Shown: positions 51,929 through 60,640, counted from the first letter of the stretch. The stretch is DNA of 64,000 nucleotides from Bacillus sp. PAMC26568 (GCF_014235785.1 NZ_CP060137.1:2976001-3040000), one strand, 5' to 3'. Notes: generated from the sequence alone by a model not told the origin. A program made the numbers and translations.

Positions 51929-52035
51929 AAAAAGGCCCTCTCTACAAGAAAGATCGTTCAGTTTTTGTGGATAAAGTCTTAATAACAGACAAAACACATT
52001 ACATTTCTCAGGCGAAATCAGATAGGAAACAGTAC

Positions 52036-52073
52036 ACAAAAAAGCTCAGGGTGTAAAGACTCTGAGTTTTTTC
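52036..52073 (+). terminator. Terminator of the ECF sigma operon
   Basis: AAAAAAGCTCAG and CTGAGTTTTTT pair around a 12-base loop. Confidence 0.7.
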
Positions 52074-52296
52074 TTATATGGCAGACTTACTCGATTAAAG
52101 ACCGGAATTCACAGAAAATCACTTACAGATATTAACAGTTAGTACCCTGTAAAAAAGGGTCAGAATTTCCGATTATAAAAGGAGAAATTAGGCTCTTGAT
52201 CTTAAATGAACGCATCCGATTATAAGAGAATAGTTATTGGAACCATTTTATATGAGATCAATTTAATGATTTTGAAAAATTCATATTAAATAGGAT
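52074..52296. other. Intergenic region, no gene seen
   Basis: It contains TACCCTGTAAAAAAGGGTCA (small hairpin) and two copies of TCCGATTATAA (about 52168 and 52209). No ribosome site or coding frame is supported. Confidence 0.35.
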
Positions 52297-52590
52297 CTAA
52301 TTTTTAAATGATAAACCACTTTCTTTCAAAGAAGCTCTAAGTTTAGGCAGAGATGCTGGCCCTATACCATGAAATTGCAAAATCTCTTTTTCACTAAACT
52401 TTGATAGATGCTGTACTGTTGTTATTCCATTGTGTTCCAAAGCTCTTCTTGCAGGTGATGAGAGCTGTGAAAGTAATCCGCAGTCGGGTTTACGTTCTTG
52501 CTCACACGCCGGGCAGCTTGGACAATCACTGCTCTTATAGTATTTGTGCCCTTTCTCGCATATCCTTATAGTTTTTTTTGAGGCTGACAT
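52297..52590 (-). CDS. Zinc-ribbon plus RpoA-C-terminal-like helix-hairpin-helix protein
   Basis: The protein has 97 residues. The start MSASKKTIRICEKGHKYYKS is preceded by AAAGGGGAAAAGG. Residues about 9-40 hold a four-cysteine knuckle (ICEKGHKYYKSSDCPSCPAC). The rest resembles the C-terminal domain of RNA polymerase alpha: LSSPARRALEHNGITTVQHL, SKFSEKEILQFHGIGPASLP and KLRASLKESG, with the helix-hairpin-helix GIGPASLPKL. It probably binds DNA; the partner is unknown. Similar stand-alone RpoA-like proteins are frequent in Bacillaceae. Confidence 0.8.
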   Translation of the reverse strand: MSASKKTIRICEKGHKYYKSSDCPSCPACEQERKPDCGLLSQLSSPARRALEHNGITTVQHLSKFSEKEILQFHGIGPASLPKLRASLKESGLSFKN

Positions 52591-52870
52591 AACCTTTTCC
52601 CCTTTCTTAGGATACATAATAGGTATCTCTATATTGTATAATTTTCAAATGAGTTAAAAAAGCATTTGCAAGTCTTCAACAAGCAAGGAGCGATTACAAA
52701 TTGCAGCAATCACCCTTTGATTGACGAGTAACACTTTTACTTCTTCTTGATATCCAATTAAACAGATTGGCATTCCCTTTACCGGCGGACTAAACACTTT
52801 ACTATTTTCGATTTTATTGCCGCATCTCCTTCAAAATTAAACTCAATCGAATTACAAAAAAATGAAATTG

Positions 52871-53254
52871 CTATTTTTTCTTTTTTGCTAAATAACCCAG
52901 CCCTAAATAAATAATACCAATACATAAGATGAAAATCTCATTCTTAAATCCCAGCGACCCAAACGAAATCAAAAAGGCTGCTAAAAAACCAATACCGAGC
53001 ATTATACAAAATCCAATATAAAAATGACTCAAAACTTTTCTTTTTAGCTTGAATGCTCCAATCGAAGTGATAAGACCAATTACAAGAAAAATTATTAGGA
53101 TTATAATAGGCGAACTGTCAACAGCATTTCCTGTATTCCATGCTTTTGACAAACCTTTTCCTATTAATGACAATATACCAAATCCTATTCCTGCAAAGAT
53201 GGCCAATATGCCCACGATAATACCTAATGTCTTTGTATACATATATTCTTTCAT
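52871..53254 (-). CDS. DUF4064-like membrane protein
   Basis: This 127-residue protein has four hydrophobic helices: TLGIIVGILAIFAGIGFGIL, SPIIILIIFLVIGLITSIGA, FYIGFCIMLGIGFLAAFLIS and EIFILCIGIIYLGLGYLAKK. The overall pattern (short tetraspan with a GxxG-rich second half) resembles Bacillus DUF4064 proteins of unknown function. It starts MKEYMYTK, with AGGTGCTTGA upstream. It lies directly downstream of the class D beta-lactamase in the same orientation, with only about 35 bases between. Confidence 0.65.
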   Translation of the reverse strand: MKEYMYTKTLGIIVGILAIFAGIGFGILSLIGKGLSKAWNTGNAVDSSPIIILIIFLVIGLITSIGAFKLKRKVLSHFYIGFCIMLGIGFLAAFLISFGSLGFKNEIFILCIGIIYLGLGYLAKKKK

Positions 53255-53289
53255 TCAAGCACCTCGTAAATTATACTATTACATTTTCT

Positions 53290-54072
53290 TTACTTAATAA
53301 TGTTTTGTTGTTTTAATGTTTCAATTGCAATAGTTTTAGCTTCAGTTCCGCTTCCATTTATATTCACTGCAAAGAGCCATGTACCCTTTTTTGTCTCAAC
53401 AAAACCTATATACCAGCCCAGTCCAAAATCGGAAAGTCTTGTCCCTGTTTTCCCGTGCAGGGTATAGATATCCTGATCGTCCTGAATCATTATCCTCTTC
53501 ACTGTTTTTTGATGTTTCTCTTCAAATGGCAGCTTTTCCTTTACGAGTTTTTCCAAAAAGTCCACTTGTTCAACAGCTGATATCTTCAGGGAACTGTCCA
53601 GCCAAAATGAATCAATTCCCCCTGATATGTCCTGATTGCCATATTTCATTCTATTCATGTAATCTCGCATTCTTGTATCTCCGACATCTCTTGCCATATC
53701 CTGATAAAACCATATGGCGGATTCTCTCATCGCAGACGCCAGTGAGTGGTCGCGGTTCCAGGTTTCGAATTGCCTTACGACACCATCCCACCGCTTTACC
53801 TCGTACTCATCTCCCACTGCTTTTGTTTGCAGACCAATTAACGCATTCGGTACTTTGAAAGTCGATTCTGCAGTAAATCTTTTCGTGCTCCTTACTTTGT
53901 TATACACATACGTCTTATCAGTTTTTAGATTTTCAAGCAACATCGTGCCCTCTTTTCCGTTAAAAAGCTCTTGAATCTTCAGTTCTTCTGGTTTCTGCTG
54001 AGCTCCTGACACTCCTGCTCCCGAAAATACCAATATGAATGAAAAGAATAGAAGTACTACCGCTCTAATCAT
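53290..54072 (-). CDS. Class D beta-lactamase
   Basis: The protein has 260 residues. The start at MIRAVVLLFFSFILVFSGAG has GGAGGAG upstream, and the signal peptide ends near GVSGAQ. The active-site motifs of class D enzymes are complete: STFK in FTAESTFKVPNALIGLQT, SxI in RESAIWFYQDMARDVGD, YGN in NRMKYGNQDISGGIDSFW and KTG in YTLHGKTGTRLSDFGLGWY. It hydrolyses beta-lactams outside the cell; chromosomal class D enzymes are known in Bacillus. No BlaR/BlaI genes are near. A frameshifted MocR-type regulator gene is divergent at 144 bases. Confidence 0.93.
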   Translation of the reverse strand: MIRAVVLLFFSFILVFSGAGVSGAQQKPEELKIQELFNGKEGTMLLENLKTDKTYVYNKVRSTKRFTAESTFKVPNALIGLQTKAVGDEYEVKRWDGVVRQFETWNRDHSLASAMRESAIWFYQDMARDVGDTRMRDYMNRMKYGNQDISGGIDSFWLDSSLKISAVEQVDFLEKLVKEKLPFEEKHQKTVKRIMIQDDQDIYTLHGKTGTRLSDFGLGWYIGFVETKKGTWLFAVNINGSGTEAKTIAIETLKQQNIIK

Positions 54073-54215
54073 CTTGATCTCCTCCTTGTTTAATAGGAAT
54101 ATCTCATGATGTAATACTCGCTTTTGATACCTTATACTATAAGCAACAGAATAGATCACGAAAAGCTTCGTTTTTCACGACTGTACCCATACAGATTAGA
54201 AGGAGAGAACGTCCT

Positions 54216-55573
54216 ATGCTGACGAAATATGGAGAGATCATAAAGGAAATCGAAACGAGAATAGGAGATGGACGCCTTTTACCGGGCGAAAGACTTCCAT
54301 CTGTCCGAACCCTTTCAAAAGAACTTCATTGCAGCATTAATTCCATTATTAAAGCTTATGCAGAGCTGGAGAAAGAACACAGAGTGTACGCTGTGCCAAA
54401 AAGCGGCTATTTTCTTGCTGGGAGCACGCCTGCACATCACAAAAATCGATCTGATCTGATCGATTTTGCATCTGCCGGCCCCGACCGAAGCAAAATGCCA
54501 TATCGTGATTATCAGCATTGTATGAATCAGGCTATTGAGCTTTATAAAGAAGAAATGTTTCAGTACTCCGATCCGCTTGGTTTATTCACACTTCGACAGC
54601 AGCTTTCTAAGCAGCTTCAGAATCTTCAAGTGTTTGCACCTCCAGAAAGAATTGCTGTGGTATCAGGGTCACAACAGGCGCTTGATCTCCTTGTCTCTCT
54701 CCCCTTTCCAAACGGAAAAGAAGAAATTTGCGTAGAACAGCCCACGCATTTTAGTTTTATTGAATCGCTTACGTCCAGAGGCATAAAGGCTGTTGGACTT
54801 GAAATGACGGATCGCGGGATCAACCTTGAGCAGCTGGAAGAGAATTTCCGAGATAGATGCATTAAATTTTTTTACACTGTCTCGAGGTTTCAAAATCCGA
54901 CCGGTTACAGCTATTCCAATCAAGAGAAAAAGAAAATCGTTGAGCTGGCCCAGAAATATGACGTGTACATCATTGAAGATGATTATATGGGGGACCTGGA
55001 TACACGAAGAAAGGCAGATCCGATGTTTGCCTATGATCCTTCTGGAAGAATTATCTATACGAAAAGCTTTTCCAAGGTTCTTCTTCCAGGGTTAAGGCTC
55101 GGAGCTGCCGTTTTGCCTGATGCGATGATCCCTGACTTCACAAAAGCCAAATTTGCAGCTGATGTTCATACGCCAGTTCTTACCCAGGGAGCTCTGGAAA
55201 TCTATTTAGAAAGCGGTATGTACAACGCACACATTCATAAGTTGAGAAAACAATATAAAAAAAAGGGGATTATTCTAAAGCGGGCTTATCTGGATTACCT
55301 TCCCCAAGGTACCTCTTTTACTGGAGGAGAGTCTGGTTTCTACTCAACGATTAAACTGCCAGGACGAATGAAAGCTTCGCACCTTGCACAGCATCTTAAG
55401 AAAAAGATGTGCTTGTACAGGATGCTACGAATATGTACCTCCCTCCTTATCGGGAGGAAAATCGAATTCGGCTCAGTGTGTCACAGGTAGAAGATCATCA
55501 AATCAATATAGGTGTTAAGAAGATTGGCGGGGGGATAGATGAACTTATTGTAAGAAGAGGCAATGATGGATAA
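54216..55573 (+). pseudogene. MocR-type GntR/aminotransferase regulator, frameshifted near the C-terminus
   Basis: The main frame has a GntR winged helix (EIETRIGDGRLLPGERLPSV and TLSKELHCSINSIIKAYAEL) fused to a type-I aminotransferase-like domain with the PLP lysine in IYTKSFSKVLLPGLRLGAAV. Near 55400, after HLKK and a short A-run, the frame shifts: the frame that fits the family continues VLVQDATNMYLPPYREENRI, RLSVSQVEDHQINIGVKKIG to a stop at 55571-55573. The unshifted frame ends early at 55490. Repair needs one base. The protein would be about 450 residues, normal for MocR/PdxR-like regulators. Confidence 0.85.
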
Positions 55574-55617
55574 ATAAAACGTCACTGTTTACTATTTTTG
55601 TCACATCAGCTAAAAAA

Positions 55618-55660
55618 CGGGCGTAATCCTTGTAAATGGATTGCGCCCGGTTGTTGAAGA
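55618..55660. repeat. Dispersed GCGCCC-type repeat with near-perfect hairpin
   Basis: GGGCGTAATCC pairs with GGATTGCGCCC (one G-T), then GGTTGTTGAAGAATG. This copy shows best that the family can fold. Confidence 0.65.
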
Positions 55661-55682
55661 ATGAAGAGCTTTTGAATTAAAT

Positions 55683-56235
55683 TTATCGGTAATTGTCATG
55701 GATGGGTTGAAACAAATCTTCTTGAGCAGTCCGAACAACGGAAAAATGGTCAACATTGTAGTGGCCATGCAAAATTTTATTATGATGATTTACAATTTGT
55801 TCAGCGGTCAGTACATCATAATCAGTTGTAGAATGTCCGTCACCAACTAAAGTTACATCCAAACCATTAACGGTTCCCATTCTTACAGCTGTATCATGCA
55901 ATGTTCTGTTTTGCACCCCATTATTACGATATGTTTAATCTCATTATCTTTTAATTGGTTTAAGAGCGGTGTTCCAAAAAACGCATTGGCAGCTCTTTTA
56001 TCAAAGATCTTGGCAGATGGCGGAACTTGAATATCTGAATGAACCTCAAATCCAATCCCCTTCCCCTCTGCAACATCCGAATTCCTAATAAAGATAAGCT
56101 CTATTCCTAGCGCTAGTGCTTTTTCAATGACGAGATTAATAGTATTAATGCATCTTTGTTGCGGACTGGATTTTCTTTTTCGCTGCCATCTATCAGTTCT
56201 TGTTGAGCATCAATAATGATCAAAGCTTGTTTCAA
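55683..56235 (-). pseudogene. Isochorismatase/cysteine hydrolase gene with two frameshifts
   Basis: The minus strand starts with TTG after AAAGGAG and reads KQALIIIDAQQELIDGSEKE, the catalytic Asp motif of the family. After NKDAL the frame must change to continue TINLVIEKALALGIELIFIR and then VPPSAKIFDKRAANAFFGTP and KHIVIMGCKTEHC, which has the catalytic cysteine region. A second change is needed before DTAVRMGTVNGLDVTLVGDG. Both breaks are one-base shifts. The last piece alone (77 codons) looks like an ORF but lacks the active site. The gene is dead unless the bases are errors. Confidence 0.88.
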
Positions 56236-56510
56236 TAGAAAAACTCCTTTTCATACAAATTTTACTCTATTTTCCTCTTTTATCATTCCACAATCTTACA
56301 CTTTTTTTAAGTAAGGACATGAATAACCTTTAAATTTCCTAAGTGCGATAGCAGGCATTGTAAACCTATTAAAGCATGCTGATTTTTCAGTAGTAAATAC
56401 AATAAAAAATCGAGTATAAAACCTTTGGATTTCATACTCGATTCACTAAGCTATTTCTGTTATTTCTCCACGTTCTAGATCTACTTTTCTAAAAGAACGT
56501 GCGATTGACA

Positions 56511-57236
56511 TTAATTCCGGCGCAGCTTAGCAAGCAAACGCAGGATTTCAAGATAAAGCCAAACAAGTGTAACCAGCAATGCAAAACCTGCATACCATTC
56601 CATATGCTTTGGAAGGCCTGCTCTTGATCCATTTTCAATGAAGTCAAAATCAAGGACAAGATTCAGTGCTGCAACAATGACGATGGCAACAGAGATTAAG
56701 ATTCCGATTGGAGACGAATTGTGCAAAAACGGAATATTGACTCCAAAGAACCCAAGCACAAATGATAATAAATACATGATAAAAATTCCGCCTGTTGCTG
56801 CTATAACTCCTAATCGGAAATTACGTGTAACATTGATTAACCGTGTACGGTAGGCAACTAGCAAAGCCAAGAAAACACTTGCGGTAATTAATACAGCCTG
56901 CATAACAATTCCTTCATACAGGGATGCATAATATGCTGAAATGCCCCCAACGAACATGCCTTCTAGCACAGCATAAACTGGTGCCAATACCGGAGCTGTT
57001 CTTGGTACGAAGCTGACAATCAGAGCGACGATCAATCCTCCAATGGCTCCTCCGATCATGATTGCCGATACATCTTGACCCTGTGAACTGTAGTACCACG
57101 TTGCCCCTGCAGCAGTAATTAATATAAACAGCAATAAAAACGATTTATTGATAGCTCCCATCAGCGTCATCGGTTTGCTGGAATATGCTCCTTCACGCTT
57201 AGTAAAAGCTTTTAAAGCTGGATTAGATGTTCTCAT
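56511..57236 (-). CDS. Bax inhibitor-1/YccA family membrane protein
   Basis: This 241-residue protein starts at MRTSNPALKAFTKREGAYSS, with AGAGGAAG upstream; the longer frame is not supported. It has seven hydrophobic helices, among them SFLLLFILITAAGATWYYSS, SAIMIGGAIGGLIVALIVSF and VYAVLEGMFVGGISAYYASL. The acidic residues in NLVLDFDFIENGSRAGLPKH and MEWYAGFALLVTLVWLYLEI match the di-aspartyl region that in this family forms a pH-sensitive calcium leak. It belongs to the longer actinobacterial/firmicute branch (BaxI_1), not to YetJ. It is a single gene. Confidence 0.88.
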   Translation of the reverse strand: MRTSNPALKAFTKREGAYSSKPMTLMGAINKSFLLLFILITAAGATWYYSSQGQDVSAIMIGGAIGGLIVALIVSFVPRTAPVLAPVYAVLEGMFVGGISAYYASLYEGIVMQAVLITASVFLALLVAYRTRLINVTRNFRLGVIAATGGIFIMYLLSFVLGFFGVNIPFLHNSSPIGILISVAIVIVAALNLVLDFDFIENGSRAGLPKHMEWYAGFALLVTLVWLYLEILRLLAKLRRN

Positions 57237-57448
57237 CCTAAGATCTTCCTCTCTTTTGTGTATAAATGTATTACGTACGAGGAAACGAAAAGTTTCATCG
57301 GTGAAGTATTTTGCTTGTATAAGTATATCGCATTCATGACAAGTTATGAGCATCTTCTTCTCTATTTTGATTTTCAAGAAATGAAGAATAAGATATTATA
57401 ATCTTTTTATTATTTAATCTTATTTTATTAAATCTATATATTAAATAG
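57237..57448. other. Promoter region of BI-1 gene
   Basis: An A+T-rich stretch without a gene lies between the start of the Bax-inhibitor gene and the 22-bp tandem array. It presumably holds the promoter. Confidence 0.35.
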
Positions 57449-57637
57449 CTGATCATTTTGTACTCTGCACTTGATCATTTTGCCTGATCATTTTGTACTC
57501 TTCACTTGATCATTTTGATCATTTCGTCTGATCATTTTGTACTCTGAAACTGATCATTTTGATCATTTCGTCTGATCATTTTGTACTCTGAAACTGATCA
57601 TTTTGATCTTTACTTCTGATCATTTTGTATGCTGGAC
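57449..57637. repeat. Tandem array of 22-bp units built on TGATCATTTTG
   Basis: Units start at 57449, 57484, 57506, 57528, 57550, 57572, 57594 and 57616, all with CTGATCATTTTG or TTGATCATTTTG; the unit at 57471 is cut to 13 bases. Two alternating types exist: CTGATCATTTTGTACTCTGA and CTGATCATTTTGATCATTTC (first 20 bases of each 22), giving a 44-bp higher-order period. The palindrome TGATCA thus recurs every 22 bases, about two helical turns. There are no unique spacers. It lies about 210 bases upstream of the Bax-inhibitor gene. Confidence 0.9.
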
Positions 57638-57937
57638 CGATCCAATGATTTGCTGAAACTGATCCTTCTATTCTCTTCATTTAACCTATTAGATCGAAAT
57701 TAAAACAAACCTTCTCCCCTTTCTCATTTCCGGCAGAGGCAGAATTGTTTCTTCCTTCCAAAATAGACTTTCTCATAGAATGATACAAGAAATATCATCC
57801 GGTAGTAGCATTGTAACTTTTGCATTTATTTTGCACTTTTTTAATACTTATTTTGCGTGAATAGAAAAAAGGATCATACATATTAGTTCTGCTAATATGT
57901 ATGATCCTTTTTATATTTATTCCACAAACGCGCCCGA
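57638..57937. other. Intergenic region between tandem array and coding remnant
   Basis: No gene. At 57868-57917 AAAAGGATCATACATATTAG and GCTAATATGTATGATCCTTT form a long, nearly perfect inverted repeat followed by a T-run, a terminator-like hairpin whose gene is not obvious. A GCGCCC-type repeat (AACGCGCCCGATTGTTGAAT) follows at 57926. Confidence 0.6.
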
Positions 57938-58144
57938 TTGTTGAATACTAGCAGCGTGAGAAATGTATTGACGAGGCGACTGAGTTATGGTAAATATGGA
58001 AAACCTTTTACAACAGATAAAATCATTGAAGTGACAAATAAGATAAACAGACTCAATTTACGTAATATTCCACTCAAACAAAATGTTACCGTTGAAATGA
58101 TTCAGGAATACGTAAATAAATTAATAAAATGGTGTGCATCTCAA
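57938..58144 (+). pseudogene. Possible coding remnant
   Basis: The frame reads SVRNVLTRRLSYGKYGKPFT, TDKIIEVTNKINRLNLRNIP and LKQNVTVEMIQEYVNKLIKW before running into a terminator hairpin. The first codons lie in a dispersed repeat, so the true 5' end is missing. The basic first part and helical rest could come from a DNA-binding or phage-type protein; I do not recognise it. Confidence 0.35.
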
Positions 58145-58178
58145 AAAAGCGAACACTGTCGCTGTTCGCTTTTTTTAA
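58145..58178. terminator. Bidirectional terminator of nrnB
   Basis: AAAAAAGCGAACA and TGTTCGCTTTTTTT pair around CTGTCGC. Confidence 0.85.
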
Positions 58179-58180
58179 AA

Positions 58181-59362
58181 TTATTTAGCCATTTTTACTT
58201 CTTCCATTAAGTTTCTGACGAAATTATCATCATTTACAAGCCATGCTGAATATTTTCTTTTTAAGAACTTTTCTGCTTCTTCAAAACTTGGGTGGGTCTG
58301 TTCCGTTATTGTTTTATTTTTTTCAATCCCCCATTCCCCATTTTCTAAAGGATATATAAGATAGATCTCGTCACTTATGTTTTTATACATGGTACCAAAA
58401 GTGGATTCTTTTACATTATATCGATTTCTTTTCGCATCTTCTGGTAACGGTTCAAGATGATAGGTATCAATTACGAATTGCTTGTAGGCATCTTCTGTTA
58501 AGGTGCAGCCGGATGCTTTTGCATGTCCCCCGCCACCGAATTGTGCAGCAACATCAGACACATCAATATGATCGTGGATTGTTCGAAAACCCATTCGTTT
58601 GCCGCCAATATTTAATATGGCTATATAATCTAGGTGCGGGTTTTCTTTACCGAGTTCATTCCCGAGTTCTGAGTGATACGATTCCGCATAAACCACACCC
58701 GCAAAAAGTCCCCCAACCTCTGTTTGAACGAGCTCCCTTCTTTTCCTGCGAATATATCTGTCAATTTTATTTTCTTCCATATCAAGGATTTTTGTTTCAA
58801 ATTCATCAAAGTAGAAATGATCACTCGTTTGCAGCCGGGAAATCATTTTTTCTTCAAATTGATCTATTGAGAGAAGAAAAAATAATGCATTCAGTCGCTG
58901 TGCATGGTGGTTTTCATTTTTCTCCCACTCCCACGTATCGTATTGTCTTACGAGTTCAACAAATTCCGCTATTGCGTCTGATGGCTCCATTAGTTGATGA
59001 GATATGAGGTATTCATATAATAAGGAAGTAGCTGAAGTTAACTTCCCTTCCTCACCCTCCACCACAACGTGCCCCCACTTATAATCATTATAACGGAGAG
59101 CCGTTTTATGGTGATCAATCAACTTAACCTTTCCCCCTGCTTGAAAAAATTCTTCCAGTCTTTTTTCATTTTCTTCACTTACGGACAAATCTGTAATAAA
59201 TAAGAACGTATCCTTACCCTCATTTTCTAAGAACCATTCCACTTCACGATTAAGACCTGAAATAGAATTGTAGCGTACTTTGACCTGCTCGCCAAAAGAA
59301 AGTTTTGCTAAAATACCGCAGCCAACTCCATCGAGATCATTATGAGATAACAGTTTATACAT
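58181..59362 (-). CDS. nrnB: DHH/DHHA1 phosphoesterase, oligoribonuclease NrnB type
   Basis: This 393-residue protein starts at MYKLLSHNDLDGVGCGILAK after GAGGTGAAG. DHH motifs are visible: the first metal motif HNDLDGVGC, FLFITDLSVSEENEKRLEEF, the DHH motif VKLIDHHKTALRYNDY and VRQYDTWEWEKNENHHAQRL. The C-terminal DHHA1 substrate domain has the glycine signature FGGGGHAKASGCTL. Length and order match Bacillus NrnB (YngD, about 399) rather than the shorter NrnA/YtqI. It degrades short RNA oligonucleotides from their ends in the cytoplasm. It is a single gene with a terminator. Confidence 0.88.
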   Translation of the reverse strand: MYKLLSHNDLDGVGCGILAKLSFGEQVKVRYNSISGLNREVEWFLENEGKDTFLFITDLSVSEENEKRLEEFFQAGGKVKLIDHHKTALRYNDYKWGHVVVEGEEGKLTSATSLLYEYLISHQLMEPSDAIAEFVELVRQYDTWEWEKNENHHAQRLNALFFLLSIDQFEEKMISRLQTSDHFYFDEFETKILDMEENKIDRYIRRKRRELVQTEVGGLFAGVVYAESYHSELGNELGKENPHLDYIAILNIGGKRMGFRTIHDHIDVSDVAAQFGGGGHAKASGCTLTEDAYKQFVIDTYHLEPLPEDAKRNRYNVKESTFGTMYKNISDEIYLIYPLENGEWGIEKNKTITEQTHPSFEEAEKFLKRKYSAWLVNDDNFVRNLMEEVKMAK

Positions 59363-59413
59363 ATTCTTCACCTCAAAAGATAGTATCGGTTTAACTATTG
59401 ATTAACATGTAAA

Positions 59414-59455
59414 TAAAAAAAGCTGACTCAAGGTCCTCCCTTCAAGTCAGCTTTA
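59414..59455 (-). terminator. Terminator overlapping the end of the RCC1-type gene
   Basis: On the minus strand AAAGCTGACTTGA and TCAGTCAGCTTT-type halves pair, followed by TTTTTTT. The stop codon lies inside the stem. Confidence 0.85.
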
Positions 59456-60341
59456 ATGGTTGGATGCCGCGCCAGCCGCTTACATCGCATTGGCCATATT
59501 CATTATCACCCACAGCAACCACCGTGCCGTCCGATTTAAGACCGACGGTATGGGCACAACCTGCCGCAATCGCCACAATATCGCGCCAATCACTTACATT
59601 ACATTGGCCAAACTCATTCCACCCCACAGCCGCCACAGTACCGTCCGATTTAAGGCTGATGGTATGATTACTACCCACCGCTATCGCCACAATACCTCGC
59701 CAGCCGCTTACATCACATTGGCCATATTTATTATCACCCACAGCCGTCACCGTACCGTCCGATTTAAGACCGATTGTATGAAGATAACCCGCCGCGACCG
59801 CCACTATATCATGCCAGCCGCTTACATTGCATTGGCGATGCCGATTATTACCCACAGCCGTCACCGTGCCGTCCAATTTAAGACCGATGGTATGCCAGTC
59901 ACCCGCCGCGACCGCCACTATATCATGCCAGCCGCTTACATTGCATTCACCTTCATTATTTCGGCCCACTGCTACCACCGTGCCATCCGATTTAAGCCCA
60001 ATGGTACGACGCCAACCAGCCGCAACCGCTACAATATCGCGCCAGTCGTATACATCGCATTGGTCATGCTTATTCCAACCCACAGCCGCCACAGTACTGT
60101 CAGATTTAAGACCGATTGAATGAGCATTACCCGTGTTCGTTGCCATATGAACATTACCAGCCGCGACCGCCACTATATCGCGCCAGCCGCCTACATCACA
60201 TTGGCCATATTTATTATCACCCACAGCCGTCACCGTACCGTCCGATTTAAGCCCAACGGTATGACGACGACCCGCCGCTATGGTATCTTTAGGCCACCGT
60301 TTCACCTTTAACACCGCTTGTTTCGGTGTAATGTAATCCAT
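59442..60341 (-). CDS. Seven-bladed RCC1/BLIP-II-type beta-propeller protein
   Basis: The protein has 299 residues with no signal peptide. It consists almost wholly of seven repeats of about 38 residues with the pattern DIVAVAAGxxHTIGLKSDGT then VTAVGDNKYGQCDVSGWR. The second repeat carries a nine-residue insert (NVHMATNTGN region). The repeats are strikingly alike, also at DNA level, which implies recent amplification or homogenisation. AAGGAGGT precedes the ATG. Base composition (about half G+C) is higher than in the flanks. RCC1-type propellers are interaction scaffolds; BLIP-II, of the same fold, inhibits class A beta-lactamases. Its partner is unknown. Confidence 0.88.
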   Translation of the reverse strand: MDYITPKQAVLKVKRWPKDTIAAGRRHTVGLKSDGTVTAVGDNKYGQCDVGGWRDIVAVAAGNVHMATNTGNAHSIGLKSDSTVAAVGWNKHDQCDVYDWRDIVAVAAGWRRTIGLKSDGTVVAVGRNNEGECNVSGWHDIVAVAAGDWHTIGLKLDGTVTAVGNNRHRQCNVSGWHDIVAVAAGYLHTIGLKSDGTVTAVGDNKYGQCDVSGWRGIVAIAVGSNHTISLKSDGTVAAVGWNEFGQCNVSDWRDIVAIAAGCAHTVGLKSDGTVVAVGDNEYGQCDVSGWRGIQPLKLT

Positions 60342-60640
60342 GTTTTACCTCCTTGAATATAAGCAACCCTGCAGTTATCTGACAAGTATATGTAACTTTA
60401 CGGTTGCTCGTCAAATGTAAGCAACTGTATGGTTGCGAGATAAAGGAACCATATCTAACTGTCATTTAGTTTATTCCATTATCTGGCCCGATTGTGGAAG
60501 ACCAAAGAGTAACAAACACCTTATCAGATAAATTCTTGAAACGGATTCTCTGGTTCATCTTTTTTATAAACGGTGAATCTTATTTTTAAATCCACATTAT
60601 ATTCACCAAGAAAATTGATATGCTCCTATCCTAACAAATT
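60342..60640. other. Intergenic region with short repeats
   Basis: GTAACTTTACGGTTGCTCGT and GTAAGCAACTGTATGGTTGC are two related hairpin-prone segments just upstream of the RCC1-type gene (about 60390-60440), possibly its regulatory region. A GCGCCC-type repeat copy (CCATTATCTGGCCCGATTGT then GGAAGACC) lies at 60477-60506. No gene. Confidence 0.4.

Noticed and set aside
57449-57637. CRISPR array
   Set aside because: Units are 22 bp and directly abutting, with no unique spacers and no cas genes nearby.
59460-60119. Long plus-strand open frame opposite the propeller gene
   Set aside because: It stays open only because the 114-bp repeats are homogeneous. The opposite strand has the start, ribosome site and the RCC1 repeat pattern.
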